Source: Deltaproteobacteria bacterium (lineage in GTDB: Bacteria > Desulfobacterota_D > UBA1144 > Nemesobacterales > UBA2774). Taken from it: 64,000 nt of DNA. The notes under the pieces were generated by a model. The model searched no databases, had not been told where the DNA came from, and saw nothing but the letters and a program-made list of their open reading frames with translations. The first letter of the stretch is position 1. The number at the start of each line of letters is the position of its first letter. Location of the stretch: positions 166,277 to 230,276 of the forward strand of contig JAVKFU010000009.1 in assembly GCA_040223695.1 (NCBI GenBank). Reading direction: 5' to 3'. The position numbers and the translations under genes are program-made. Positions 25,641 to 34,048 of this stretch are shown here, piece by piece.

Positions 25641-25643
25641 GAA

Positions 25644-26690
25644 ATGAAAATAGCTCAGGTTGCGCCTTTGGCTGAAAGCGTGCCGCCTAGACTTTACGGC
25701 GGCACGGAGAGAGTCGTTTCATATTTGACAGAAGAACTTATCAAACAGGGCCATGAGGTTACTTTATTCGCCAGCGGCGACTCCGTAACCAGCGCAAGGC
25801 TGGTGAGTCCCGTAGATGAGTGTATCAGACTAAGTAAAACCTACCTTAACTCTATTCCGCATGAATATATAATGAACGAGATGATATCGAGAGAGTCGGG
25901 TAATTTCGATATCATTCACTTTCATACCGATTATATTCATTTTCCGGTGTCGAGGCGTGAAAAATATGCTCATCTTACGACCCTTCACGGCAGGCTGGAC
26001 CTTCCCGAGCTAAAAAATATATATAGCGAATTTAATGAGATTCCCGTAGTTTCCATATCTTATGATCAACGAAGCTATTTGCCTCAAGCTAATTGGATAG
26101 GTAATGCGTATCATGGTCTACCGACCAAACTATACAATCTCAACGGAGATGAAGGTAAATATCTGGCATTTCTGGGAAGAATTTCACCTGAGAAAAGACC
26201 GGACAGGGCAATCAGAATTGCCCGATTAACCGGCATCCCGCTAAAAATAGCGGCCAAAGTGGATAGTGTGGATACAGATTACTATGAAAGTGTAATTGAG
26301 CCCATGCTGGACAACCCCCTCGTGGAATTTATCGGGGAGATCGGCGAGGACGAGAAGAATGATTTTTTAGGGAATGCGCTGGCGCTGCTGTTTCCTATTG
26401 ACTGGCCCGAGCCATTCGGCCTCGCAATGATTGAATCAATGGCCTGCGGGACACCGGTTATTGCCTTTAATTGCGGGTCAGTTCCCGAGGTAGTAGATGA
26501 CGGTAAAACCGGGTTTATTGTGAATAATATGCGAGAAGCGGTGGAAGCTGTGTATAAAATACAATCGCTCTCAAGGAGTAAAATCAGAGAAACTTTTGAA
26601 TCCCGCTTTTCAGCCGCTAAAATGGCCGGAGACTATTCACTCTTGTATAAAAAAATATTGAAGAACTCCATGATTCAGGAAGTAGCGTAA
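25644..26690 (+). CDS. Glycosyltransferase family 4
   Basis: 348 residues of the GT-B, GT4 type. The N-terminal domain begins MKIAQVAPLAESVPPRLYGGTERVVSYLTEEL; the C-terminal donor-binding domain has FLGRISPEKRPDRAIRIA and the EPFGLAMIESMACGTPVIAFNCGSVPEVV block with the conserved glutamates. Proteins of this exact N-terminal type often sit beside trehalose or glycogen-related genes and DUF892, as here. The acceptor and product are unknown. It follows DUF892 by 3 bp. Confidence 0.88.
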   Translation: MKIAQVAPLAESVPPRLYGGTERVVSYLTEELIKQGHEVTLFASGDSVTSARLVSPVDECIRLSKTYLNSIPHEYIMNEMISRESGNFDIIHFHTDYIHFPVSRREKYAHLTTLHGRLDLPELKNIYSEFNEIPVVSISYDQRSYLPQANWIGNAYHGLPTKLYNLNGDEGKYLAFLGRISPEKRPDRAIRIARLTGIPLKIAAKVDSVDTDYYESVIEPMLDNPLVEFIGEIGEDEKNDFLGNALALLFPIDWPEPFGLAMIESMACGTPVIAFNCGSVPEVVDDGKTGFIVNNMREAVEAVYKIQSLSRSKIRETFESRFSAAKMAGDYSLLYKKILKNSMIQEVA

Positions 26691-26761
26691 AAACTAAATT
26701 CCGTCGAGATTAATCCATCACCGTATCCATATTCATAATATGTTGACTTTAAAATCTTAAA

Positions 26762-26777
26762 GTCTTAAATTTAAGAC
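26762..26777. promoter_or_regulatory. 16-bp perfect palindrome, possible operator
   Basis: GTCTTAAATTTAAGAC is a perfect inverted repeat with no spacer in the 180-bp gap between the glycosyltransferase and the debranching-type enzyme. It overlaps a weak -10-like TAAATT that lies 17 bases after TTGACT (26743-26748), as a repressor site would. Confidence 0.4.
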
Positions 26778-26870
26778 AGAACCTTATTTTTTCTTCTCTA
26801 CTCAAAATATAATGTTGATTGGGGGTCAGAACCAATTAATCAGGAAATATATGCTGCTAATGCCTCTCCC

Positions 26871-28985
26871 TTGCATAATCAAACGCGTACCCTGAAACAT
26901 GGAGACACTTTTGCCGTTTTTAACTTATGGGGCGACGTATCCAATTACGATCGGAGTTATCAAGGTATCTACCATCAGGGGACAAGATATTTATCGCATC
27001 TCGAACTCCAGGTCGAGGACAAAATTCCTCAATTATTAAATTCCACTATAACCTATAACAACGAAAAGTTATTGGTTGATATTACCAACCAGAAATATAA
27101 AAAAAATCAAACAGTTATTGAATCCAACAGTTTATATATCTCACGGTCAAAATTCATCTGGAAAGGGGTGTGTCGTGAGCTCATACGCATTACAAATTTC
27201 GGATTACATGCCGTTGAATTCAATATGTCGATCAGATTTGAGGCGGACTTCTCCGACATTTTTGAAGTCCGGGGTGCGAGAAGGGACTCCAGAGGCAGGC
27301 AGCGCCCGGTAATTAAAAATTCGGATTCTATTTCGTTCGTTTATGAAGGGCTTGACAATAAAACCCGTGCAACCAACATAAAATTATCTCCCGAGCCTAA
27401 TCACATTCATGACTCAATTGCATTTTACAACTGGAAGCTGGAGCCGGGCCATTCCGAAAATTTATATATAGCTATTTCCTGTAACGGATTATCTAATAAT
27501 AAAATCGATGATTTGATGTCCGCCCATAGTAATGCCTGGACGGAAACTACTAAAGACCTAGAGTTGTATGAACAGTCGAGGTGTCATTTAACAACTTCCA
27601 ATGAGCAATTTAACAACCTGCTTAACCGATCTTTTGCGGATCTCCACATTATGTTGACCCCAACAGAGTCCGGTATATACCCATACGCCGGTGTCCCGTG
27701 GTATGCGACAGTTTTTGGCAGAGACGGTATTATCACAGCTCTGCAGACTTTGTGGATCAAGCCTGATATAGCAAAGGGCGTACTATCCAAATTAGCTGAT
27801 ACCCAGGCTACCGAGATTGATAGCAAGAAGGATTCACAGCCGGGAAAGATATTACATGAAATGAGAGACGGTGAGATGGCGCAGCTGGGTGAAATCCCTT
27901 TCAAGGAATATTACGGTTCCATAGATTCAACCCCTCTCTTTATAATATTGGCGGGTTCTTATTTCGAGCAGACGGGTGATATAGATTTTATCAGAACAAT
28001 ATGGCCGAATATTCAGAACGCGCTTGACTGGATAAATGAATATGGCGATATAGATCGAGACGGTTTTGTGGAATATATGTCAAGCTCGGAGAACGGTCTC
28101 AGAAATCAGGGTTGGAAAGACTCCCATGATTCGATTTTTAATGAACACGGCAAGTTGGCGGAAGGTCCGATCGCGCTTAGTGAAGTACAGGGATATGTCT
28201 ACGATGCCAGGATTAAAGCCGGTAAAATTGCAGAAGCGCTGGGTCATTCAACTTTATCGAAATCTTTAATGCATGAAGCTGAACAACTTAAAATTAAATT
28301 CAATAATGTTTTTTGGCAGGATGAGTCCGCAACCTATGCATTGGCGTTGGATGGGAATAAATCACCATGCCGGGTCGTCTCTTCAAATCCGGGTCACTGT
28401 CTGTTCACTGAAATCGCCGATAATAATAAGGCTTCGCGGCTGGTTGAAGCGTTAATGAAAGAAGATATGTTTACAAAATGGGGCATAAGAACTCTATCGT
28501 CCAATGAAGTACGCTATAACCCGATGTCGTATCATAATGGGTCTATATGGCCGCACGACAACTCCATTATTGCTGGCGGATTCGCAAAATATGGATATAA
28601 GGATTACGTTATAGATATATTGACTGCGTTCTTTAGAGCCTCTGCCTTCATGGAGCTCCATAGGCTGCCTGAGCTTTACTGTGGATTTAACAAGAAAATA
28701 GAAGAAGGTCCGACTTTGTACCCTGTCGCGTGCTCACCTCAGGCCTGGGCGATTGGCTCGATATTTTTGTTATTGCAGGCCTGCTTGGGTATATCGATTG
28801 ACGGGGTGAGAAAAGAGCTTAAGTTCTCCAAGCCTGTTTTACCGTCGTTTCTGGATCGGCTTAAGATTCAAAATTTGTCGGTTGGTGACGGTTTTGTTGA
28901 TTTGGAAATCAGAAAATACTCTACTGACGTGGGAATAAATATTTTGAAAAAACCCGGATCGGTTACCATACTGGTAAATAAGTAA
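26871..28985 (+). CDS. Amylo-alpha-1,6-glucosidase/glycogen-debranching family protein
   Basis: About 704 residues or slightly more. The N-terminal beta-sandwich has the family block RTLKHGDTFAVFNLWGDV and YHQGTRYLSHLELQV. The C-terminal (alpha/alpha)6 barrel has YPYAGVPWYATVFGRDGIITALQTLW, KILHEMRDGEMAQLGEIPF, NQGWKDSHDSIF with a catalytic acid region, and YHNGSIWPHDNSIIAGGFAKYG. This is the GH63-like/GDE_C group that trims alpha-glucans. The start is uncertain: no ATG or GTG lies in the open frame (from 26775) before the conserved block. TTG 26871 has no ribosome site; ATT 26835 has GGGGGTC nine bases upstream. It probably acts with the preceding GT4. Confidence 0.88.
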   Translation: MHNQTRTLKHGDTFAVFNLWGDVSNYDRSYQGIYHQGTRYLSHLELQVEDKIPQLLNSTITYNNEKLLVDITNQKYKKNQTVIESNSLYISRSKFIWKGVCRELIRITNFGLHAVEFNMSIRFEADFSDIFEVRGARRDSRGRQRPVIKNSDSISFVYEGLDNKTRATNIKLSPEPNHIHDSIAFYNWKLEPGHSENLYIAISCNGLSNNKIDDLMSAHSNAWTETTKDLELYEQSRCHLTTSNEQFNNLLNRSFADLHIMLTPTESGIYPYAGVPWYATVFGRDGIITALQTLWIKPDIAKGVLSKLADTQATEIDSKKDSQPGKILHEMRDGEMAQLGEIPFKEYYGSIDSTPLFIILAGSYFEQTGDIDFIRTIWPNIQNALDWINEYGDIDRDGFVEYMSSSENGLRNQGWKDSHDSIFNEHGKLAEGPIALSEVQGYVYDARIKAGKIAEALGHSTLSKSLMHEAEQLKIKFNNVFWQDESATYALALDGNKSPCRVVSSNPGHCLFTEIADNNKASRLVEALMKEDMFTKWGIRTLSSNEVRYNPMSYHNGSIWPHDNSIIAGGFAKYGYKDYVIDILTAFFRASAFMELHRLPELYCGFNKKIEEGPTLYPVACSPQAWAIGSIFLLLQACLGISIDGVRKELKFSKPVLPSFLDRLKIQNLSVGDGFVDLEIRKYSTDVGINILKKPGSVTILVNK

Positions 28986-29128
28986 TTGCCGCCTGACATA
29001 AAGCTAACATTTAATTAATCTATCTAACTTCCCCGTGATTGTTATAAATTTCATAAAACTCTTGGTGTTAGCTTTCGGAATTCCTTTTCAGTTATATAGA
29101 GTTTGGAATGAAACTCTTGGATAAAAAA

Positions 29129-29148
29129 AGGGGAGCGGCTGCTCCCCT
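29129..29148 (-). terminator. Rho-independent terminator of the acidic-protein gene
   Basis: On the minus strand a stem AGGGGAGC-loop-GCTCCCCT is followed by TTTTTTT, 28 bp past the stop of the gene at 29176-29436. The adjacent 29149-29168 is a perfect 20-bp palindrome (CTATAGTTTT and its complement) that could extend the structure. Confidence 0.75.
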
Positions 29149-29168
29149 CTATAGTTTTAAAACTATAG
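29149..29168. repeat. Perfect 20-bp palindrome beside the terminator
   Basis: CTATAGTTTT followed by its exact reverse complement. It overlaps no coding sequence and lies between the stop codon at 29176 and the terminator stem. Confidence 0.7.
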
Positions 29169-29175
29169 TGATTTC

Positions 29176-29436
29176 TTACGGAGTAGGTGCTTCTTCGTCT
29201 TCATCTACACCTTCGCCGCCCGGCATTACAGCTGAATCCTCAGCTTCGCCCGTGTCAGCATCCGCTGCATCTTCGTCTCCGGCGGCTTCATCGTCCATAT
29301 CTCCGCCCGGCATCTCTCCTGCATCTCCTTCCTCATGAGTCTCCGCGATTGCGGACTGGCTGCCGATAAAAGTGCTTCCACCGAATGAAAGCCCCATTAC
29401 CAACATAAGCGCAAACAAAATAGAAAATACTCTCAT
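29176..29436 (-). CDS. Small acidic secreted protein
   Basis: 86 residues: a signal peptide (MRVFSILFALMLVMGLSFGG; cleavage probably near AIA/ET) and a mature part of about 55 residues dominated by Asp, Glu, Ala and Gly with no Lys or Arg. Two short repeats, EMPGGD and VMPGGEG, bracket a DEAAGDEDAADADTGEAED stretch. It could bind cations or coat other proteins, but there is no direct evidence. Transcribed from a sigma-54 promoter with two upstream activator-type sites and closed by a strong terminator, so it is an isolated, tightly regulated unit. CAGGAGGG precedes the start. No family recognised. Confidence 0.7.
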   Translation of the reverse strand: MRVFSILFALMLVMGLSFGGSTFIGSQSAIAETHEEGDAGEMPGGDMDDEAAGDEDAADADTGEAEDSAVMPGGEGVDEDEEAPTP

Positions 29437-29498
29437 GTCTTCAAACCCTCCTGAATATTATTTACCGTCCGGTTTACCCGGTCGGCATGTATTTATAG

Positions 29499-29514
29499 TG
29501 CAATTATTGTACCA
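29499..29514 (-). promoter_or_regulatory. Sigma-54 (-24/-12) promoter
   Basis: The minus strand reads TGGTAC-N5-TTGCA with exact GG-N10-GC spacing. The expected start is near 29488, about 50 bases before the acidic-protein ATG. Two activator-type palindromes lie about 85-125 bp upstream. Confidence 0.65.
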
Positions 29515-29595
29515 TTAAGCGTGTTCGGAAATAATTCAATCATATCAATAGGATACGATAAGTATGTGCCGGCAGTAGGTAAAAATTTGTTAAAA

Positions 29596-29613
29596 TTGCG
29601 TAATAACACACAT
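29596..29613 (-). promoter_or_regulatory. Putative enhancer-binding site, proximal
   Basis: TTGCGT-N6-ACACAT on the plus strand, an imperfect relative of the neighbouring palindrome at 29620-29637 and 24 bp from it. It corresponds to TGC-N10-ACA. Confidence 0.5.
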
Positions 29614-29619
29614 TGACGG

Positions 29620-29637
29620 TTGTGTATTATCACACAA
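29620..29637 (-). promoter_or_regulatory. Putative enhancer-binding site, distal (perfect palindrome)
   Basis: TTGTGT-N6-ACACAA, a perfect inverted repeat that also reads TGT-N10-ACA. With the proximal copy it forms a tandem pair in the position expected of an activator for the sigma-54 promoter at 29499-29514. Confidence 0.6.
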
Positions 29638-29662
29638 TTGCAGGGTTAAAGTAATAAAATTT

Positions 29663-30817
29663 CTATCTGCGGAAATTTCTCAGGGACTCTTTCATCTTAG
29701 AGACGGAAAGCTTCCTCAAGGCCTTTTTCTCAATCTGCCTTATTCTTTCTCTCGTAAGCTTGAATTTCTTCCCTATATCGTCGAGTGTTACGGTATCGCT
29801 TCTGTCTATGCCGAATCTCATTCTCAGGACTTCTTCTTCCTTTGCGGATAGCAGGGACAGGGAATTTCGAACGCTTTGCTTTAATTCATGATCTACGACT
29901 ATGTAATCCGGTGAAATGGAGTCCTCGTTCTCGATGAAATCATAGAGCGTCCTTTTTTCACCGTCTACCGGTGAATCCAGGCTTACGGAGTCGCCGGTGA
30001 TTTTTAATATTCGTTTAACATATTTAATTGAAACACCCGAGTGCTCGGAAATCTGTTCCGGGGTGGGGTTTTTGCCCGACTCCTTTAATATGACGGACCT
30101 GCTTCTGTAAACCCTGTTTGTCACTTCGAGCAAATATACAGGCACTCTGACGGCCCCTCTGTGGACCAGAATCGCCCTGGTTATTGATTGATATATCCAC
30201 CACGACGCATAGGTCGAAAATCTGTAGCCCTTTGTGTGATCGTATCTTTCAATCGCCCTCATCAGTCCGATGTTGCCCTCCTGGATGAGATCCAGAAACG
30301 GGAGGCCATGATTAACATATCGTTTGGCAATGCTTATTACCAGACGGAGGTTGGCGCTTGCAAATCTCTGTTTTAACTTCTTTGCTCTTATCGAATAAGC
30401 TCTGAGTGAAGCGTTTAGCCTGTCTTCATTTTTCTTTTGATACGGGTTCCCATTCTTCCGGCTATTTCCGTTTTTTGAATTTGCGTGGAAAGAATCAAGC
30501 AAGTCCCTGATTTGCTCCATTTTGTACTCGCATTTCTTGATTTTCGCCGGGATCTCAACCTCTTCCCTCCGGGTCAGTAACTGCTCTTTAGAAATATCTC
30601 TGAAGTAATCGTTGAGTATCCGGAACTGTTCATCCGGTATTTTATCATGTCTCGGTTTACGCGAAATCTCCGGTCCCTCATTCGTTAAGTCGGATATATT
30701 TTCTTCAAAATCGAAGTCCGTATCGTTTCCTGACTCCTGCGGATCGGCGTTCTCATCGAATTTTTCTGAAAAATTTTTAGCCCCAATCTCCATCGTATCC
30801 AGTTCGCTATATTTCAT
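29663..30817 (-). CDS. Alternative sigma-70 factor (group 2, RpoD/RpoS-like)
   Basis: 384 residues. Region 1.2 ([26 protein letters not shown]), region 2 ([59 protein letters not shown]), region 3 and region 4 ([26 protein letters not shown]) are all intact. The acidic N-terminus is short and lacks the long region 1.1 of the housekeeping factor, so this is probably an alternative sigma of RpoS or SigB/SigC type. It directs RNA polymerase to stress or stationary-phase promoters. A consensus sigma-54 promoter (30938-30953) lies about 110 bases upstream, which points to an RpoN cascade. GAGGAG precedes the ATG. Confidence 0.9.
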   Translation of the reverse strand: MKYSELDTMEIGAKNFSEKFDENADPQESGNDTDFDFEENISDLTNEGPEISRKPRHDKIPDEQFRILNDYFRDISKEQLLTRREEVEIPAKIKKCEYKMEQIRDLLDSFHANSKNGNSRKNGNPYQKKNEDRLNASLRAYSIRAKKLKQRFASANLRLVISIAKRYVNHGLPFLDLIQEGNIGLMRAIERYDHTKGYRFSTYASWWIYQSITRAILVHRGAVRVPVYLLEVTNRVYRSRSVILKESGKNPTPEQISEHSGVSIKYVKRILKITGDSVSLDSPVDGEKRTLYDFIENEDSISPDYIVVDHELKQSVRNSLSLLSAKEEEVLRMRFGIDRSDTVTLDDIGKKFKLTRERIRQIEKKALRKLSVSKMKESLRNFRR

Positions 30818-30937
30818 TTTCCCGCTCCTCGCTAATTTTGTATACCGGCAAGTAAGCTTTTAAATAAGAGATTACCGGCGACATGGTGATTTCAGCTCAT
30901 GGATTCTTGCTCCCGCTTTTCTATAGGATTCTGAATG

Positions 30938-30953
30938 TGCAATATGTGTGCCA
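30938..30953 (-). promoter_or_regulatory. Sigma-54 (-24/-12) promoter of the alternative sigma gene
   Basis: The minus strand reads TGGCACACATATTGCA, a full match to TGGCACR-N4-TTGCW. Transcription would begin near 30927, leaving a leader of about 110 bases before the sigma gene start. Confidence 0.8.
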
Positions 30954-31377
30954 TTTGGTTTGCAATTCCTTTTTGTATGTGATAACCGCCTCTTATATTA
31001 ATTTAACTCTTCGATATATATTAAATACGGCCGCAGGTGTGTAAAAATACACTGTTGGTAGTGTATACATTTCACCCAGGTGGGAGGGCTTTTCGACGAT
31101 ATTCATTAATATGTCCGTTCTCTCGGAGAAGCGTGACGGAATCAAATGAGTCGCCGAGTGCTTCTCTCGGTGTGCGCTTTCAGTGGGGCCGCCTGACTGT
31201 ACTAAATACGCCAAAATATCCCTGAGCCGGGGAAGAATTGCATTTCATTCTAGTCACGGGTGGATTGGAGTTTCAAACGTGTGCTAATCCGCGTTGACTG
31301 AATGAAATTCTTGCCGCCGGTTAAATCCTCAACCTTTAACTTGAATTTCATACCTAAGTCCCTGTAAAATCTTGTTA
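30954..31377. other. Non-coding region with a structured segment upstream of recG
   Basis: No gene is supported. It contains the activator-type palindrome at 31037-31054 and, near 31118-31170, a stem of GAGAAGC paired with GCTTCTC that can extend, closing a 25-40-base loop. No riboswitch family could be assigned. RecG starts without an obvious ribosome site. Confidence 0.4.
31037..31054 (-). promoter_or_regulatory. Putative enhancer-binding site of the alternative sigma gene
   Basis: The plus strand reads GTGTGT-N6-ACACTG (TGT-N10-ACT), sharing the TGTGT/ACAC arms with the perfect site at 29620-29637. It lies about 85-100 bp upstream of the -24 element. A second half site, AGTGTATACA, follows at 31060-31069. 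Confidence 0.5.
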
Positions 31378-33909
31378 ATGTCAAAAGGGCTGATTCAAAT
31401 ACTGGATGCGCTCGAAAAGCCGCTCAGATTCGCGTCAAAGAAAGACTTCTCGAACATCGATAAGGTGAAATCTTTAGACGAGCTCGTAAACGATCTGGCA
31501 TTGAAGGCTCTATCGCTCCCTCTCTCCAAACACCAGTTGAGCGTCGTCAAATCTTTGATGGGATATTTCTCCGACTATAACAGCCTCGCAGTGGATGATA
31601 AAAAAAAGCTGATTGAGAAGGCGCTGGATATAGTGGAGGAGCTGAAAAGGGATAGTGGAATTGAAACCGGGAATTCGGGCAAGAGCGGGGATTCAGCTCG
31701 ATATGAGCCGCCCGGGAAGAGTGCCGCAGCATCTCCGCCGATTACCGGACAGGTCCCGACCTCAAAGAGCGGGGACCTGGCAAATACACCCATTCAGTAC
31801 GTCAGGGGAGTGGGTCCCAGAATAGCCTCGTTGCTGGAGAGGAAAGGAGTCAACGGCATCGAGGACGCGCTGTTTTACTTTCCGCGCAGATACGAGGACA
31901 GAAGGACGATAAAAAGTATATCCGGGCTCGCGCCGGGCGGACGTGAGACCGTGATGGGCAAAATTATGCTTGCGGGGAAGATAAGAACCAAGAGGAGCAA
32001 ACTGTATCAGGTGGTAATCTCCGACGGCACGGGGACGATAACTCTAGTATGGTTCCAGTTTAATGAAAAATATCTCAGAACGGCTTATAGGAAAGGGTCG
32101 TCCGTGATATTGACCGGTGAGGTAAGCGTAGGGTACCGTGATGTGCTGCAGATAGTTCACCCTAGGCCCGAGGATATAGAGGTAATCGAGGAGGGGGAAG
32201 AAATAGACGAAGACAACGTGCATTTCAACCGCATCGTTCCCGTTTATCCCCTGACCGAGGGGATAAAGCAGAGGCGCATGAGGAGGATAATGAAATCGGT
32301 TGTCGACGGCTACAGCTTATCGATCCCTTCGGTGGTCCCGGAAAAATTAAAAAGAAAAAGGAGCGTTATCGATTTAAATGAGGCGGTGTCGAGGGTTCAT
32401 TTCCCATGGAATGAGGATAAAGTAATAGACCTTGCGGACACACCCTCCGTTTACGAATCTTCCCCCCACAAGACGGTCTCTTACTATGAATTCCTGTTGA
32501 TGGAGCTCGGTCTTGCGCTTAAGAAGCGGGACGTTTCTCAATCGCCCGGAATTTCATTTACCCCTACCGGCGAGTTGAGCGGGAAGCTCCTATCGAAGCT
32601 CTCATTCGATCTGACCCGCGCGCAGAGACGGGTGCTGTCCGAGATTGAGTCCGATATGAGGTCGGGGAGACCTATGAACAGGCTCCTTCAGGGGGATGTG
32701 GGGAGCGGAAAAACCATTGTCGCGCTCCTCTCGATACTCAAGGCCGTGGAGAGCGGATACCAGGCGGTCCTCATGGCACCGACTGAGATTCTCGCGGAGC
32801 AGCACCTGAATTCGGTGCTTGAGTATGTAAAGGGCATGGGTCTCGGGATGGTATTCCTGAAGAGCGGTCTGGCGAGGAGGGAGAAAAACGCCTACTATAA
32901 AGCTATCGCTTCAGGCGAAGCCCGGATCGCCATAGGAACTCACGCCCTTCTTCAGGAAAAGGTTGACTTCAGCAATCTGGGGCTCGTCGTAATAGACGAG
33001 CAGCACAGGTTCGGGGTTATGCAGAGGGCGGAGCTCATGAGCAAGGGAACTAACCCGGATGTCCTCGTAATGACCGCTACGCCTATCCCCCGCACGCTCG
33101 CCCTTACCGTGTACGGAGACCTTGACGTTTCAGTGCTCGACGAGCTTCCTCCCGGCAGAAAGAAGATAAGTACAAAGGTGTTCTTTGACCGGAAAGGTTC
33201 CCGCGAACGGGCCTATGAAATCGTAAGGAAGGAGATTGAAAAGGGCAGGCAGGCATACGTTGTCTACCCGATGATCGAAGAATCCGAAAGTCCTGACTTT
33301 AAGGATCTCAAGTACGCGACTCAAATGGCTGAAGAGCTTCAGAACGATGTATTCCCGGAACGCAGGGTCGGGCTTCTGCACGGAAAAATGAAGGCTGAGG
33401 AAAAAGATGCGGTTATGAAGAGATTCGTGTCCCGCCATATCGACATACTCGTTTCTACAACCGTGATAGAGGTCGGCGTCGATGTTCCGAACGCGACCGT
33501 CATGGTAATCGAGAACGCGGAGAGGTTCGGGCTTACTCAGCTTCATCAGTTGAGGGGGCGTATAGGGAGGGGAGGGCACGATTCTTCCTGTATCCTTATT
33601 TCGAGTTTCAGGAGGTCTGATGAAGCGGAGAAGAGGCTCTCAATTATGGAGAATACCACGGACGGTTTTGAGATTGCCGAGGCCGATCTCGCGATCAGGG
33701 GGCCGGGGGATTTTCTCGGGACCAAACAATCGGGACTTCCGGAATTCAGATTCGCCGACCTGATACGCGACGGAAAGATATTGAGAGAGGCAAGGGAGGA
33801 CGCGTTTGAAATTGTGAAAGAAGACCCGGAGCTGAAAAGATATCCCGACCTTCTGGACGAGGTCAGGAAGAGGTTCGGAAGCGTATTCGATATTGCGGGC
33901 ATTTCTTAG
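31378..33909 (+). CDS. recG: ATP-dependent DNA helicase RecG
   Basis: About 843 residues. RecG remodels stalled replication forks and Holliday junctions. The N-terminal wedge/OB part includes PIQYVRGVGPRIASLLERKGV and ALFYFPRRYEDRR. The helicase core has Walker A LLQGDVGSGKTIVALL, VIDEQHRFGV (DExH), VMTATPIPRTLALTVYGDL, and the C-terminal lobe with STTVIEVGVDVPNATVMVIE and LHQLRGRIGRG; NLAIRGPGDFLGTKQSG-like text ends the family core. About 130 extra N-terminal residues precede the wedge, as in several deep lineages. ATG 31378 is taken as start; a TTG lies two codons upstream and neither has a good ribosome site. Confidence 0.95.
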   Translation: MSKGLIQILDALEKPLRFASKKDFSNIDKVKSLDELVNDLALKALSLPLSKHQLSVVKSLMGYFSDYNSLAVDDKKKLIEKALDIVEELKRDSGIETGNSGKSGDSARYEPPGKSAAASPPITGQVPTSKSGDLANTPIQYVRGVGPRIASLLERKGVNGIEDALFYFPRRYEDRRTIKSISGLAPGGRETVMGKIMLAGKIRTKRSKLYQVVISDGTGTITLVWFQFNEKYLRTAYRKGSSVILTGEVSVGYRDVLQIVHPRPEDIEVIEEGEEIDEDNVHFNRIVPVYPLTEGIKQRRMRRIMKSVVDGYSLSIPSVVPEKLKRKRSVIDLNEAVSRVHFPWNEDKVIDLADTPSVYESSPHKTVSYYEFLLMELGLALKKRDVSQSPGISFTPTGELSGKLLSKLSFDLTRAQRRVLSEIESDMRSGRPMNRLLQGDVGSGKTIVALLSILKAVESGYQAVLMAPTEILAEQHLNSVLEYVKGMGLGMVFLKSGLARREKNAYYKAIASGEARIAIGTHALLQEKVDFSNLGLVVIDEQHRFGVMQRAELMSKGTNPDVLVMTATPIPRTLALTVYGDLDVSVLDELPPGRKKISTKVFFDRKGSRERAYEIVRKEIEKGRQAYVVYPMIEESESPDFKDLKYATQMAEELQNDVFPERRVGLLHGKMKAEEKDAVMKRFVSRHIDILVSTTVIEVGVDVPNATVMVIENAERFGLTQLHQLRGRIGRGGHDSSCILISSFRRSDEAEKRLSIMENTTDGFEIAEADLAIRGPGDFLGTKQSGLPEFRFADLIRDGKILREAREDAFEIVKEDPELKRYPDLLDEVRKRFGSVFDIAGIS

Positions 33910-34048
33910 AACCGCCCGATTGCGGTCCCCGCTCAAAACACTTCGATTCCAGCTAAATCCGTAACGGGCCTGCAACTAATTCGGCACGAGTCAATCTAAT
34001 ATTTATATTGTCGCTTCATGTGAAATAATCTCTGCCGGACAGTGCGAT

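Noticed and set aside
31021..31225. Possible cobalamin or other riboswitch before recG or the sigma gene
   Set aside because: None of the conserved boxes of the B12, SAM, TPP or fluoride classes could be matched.
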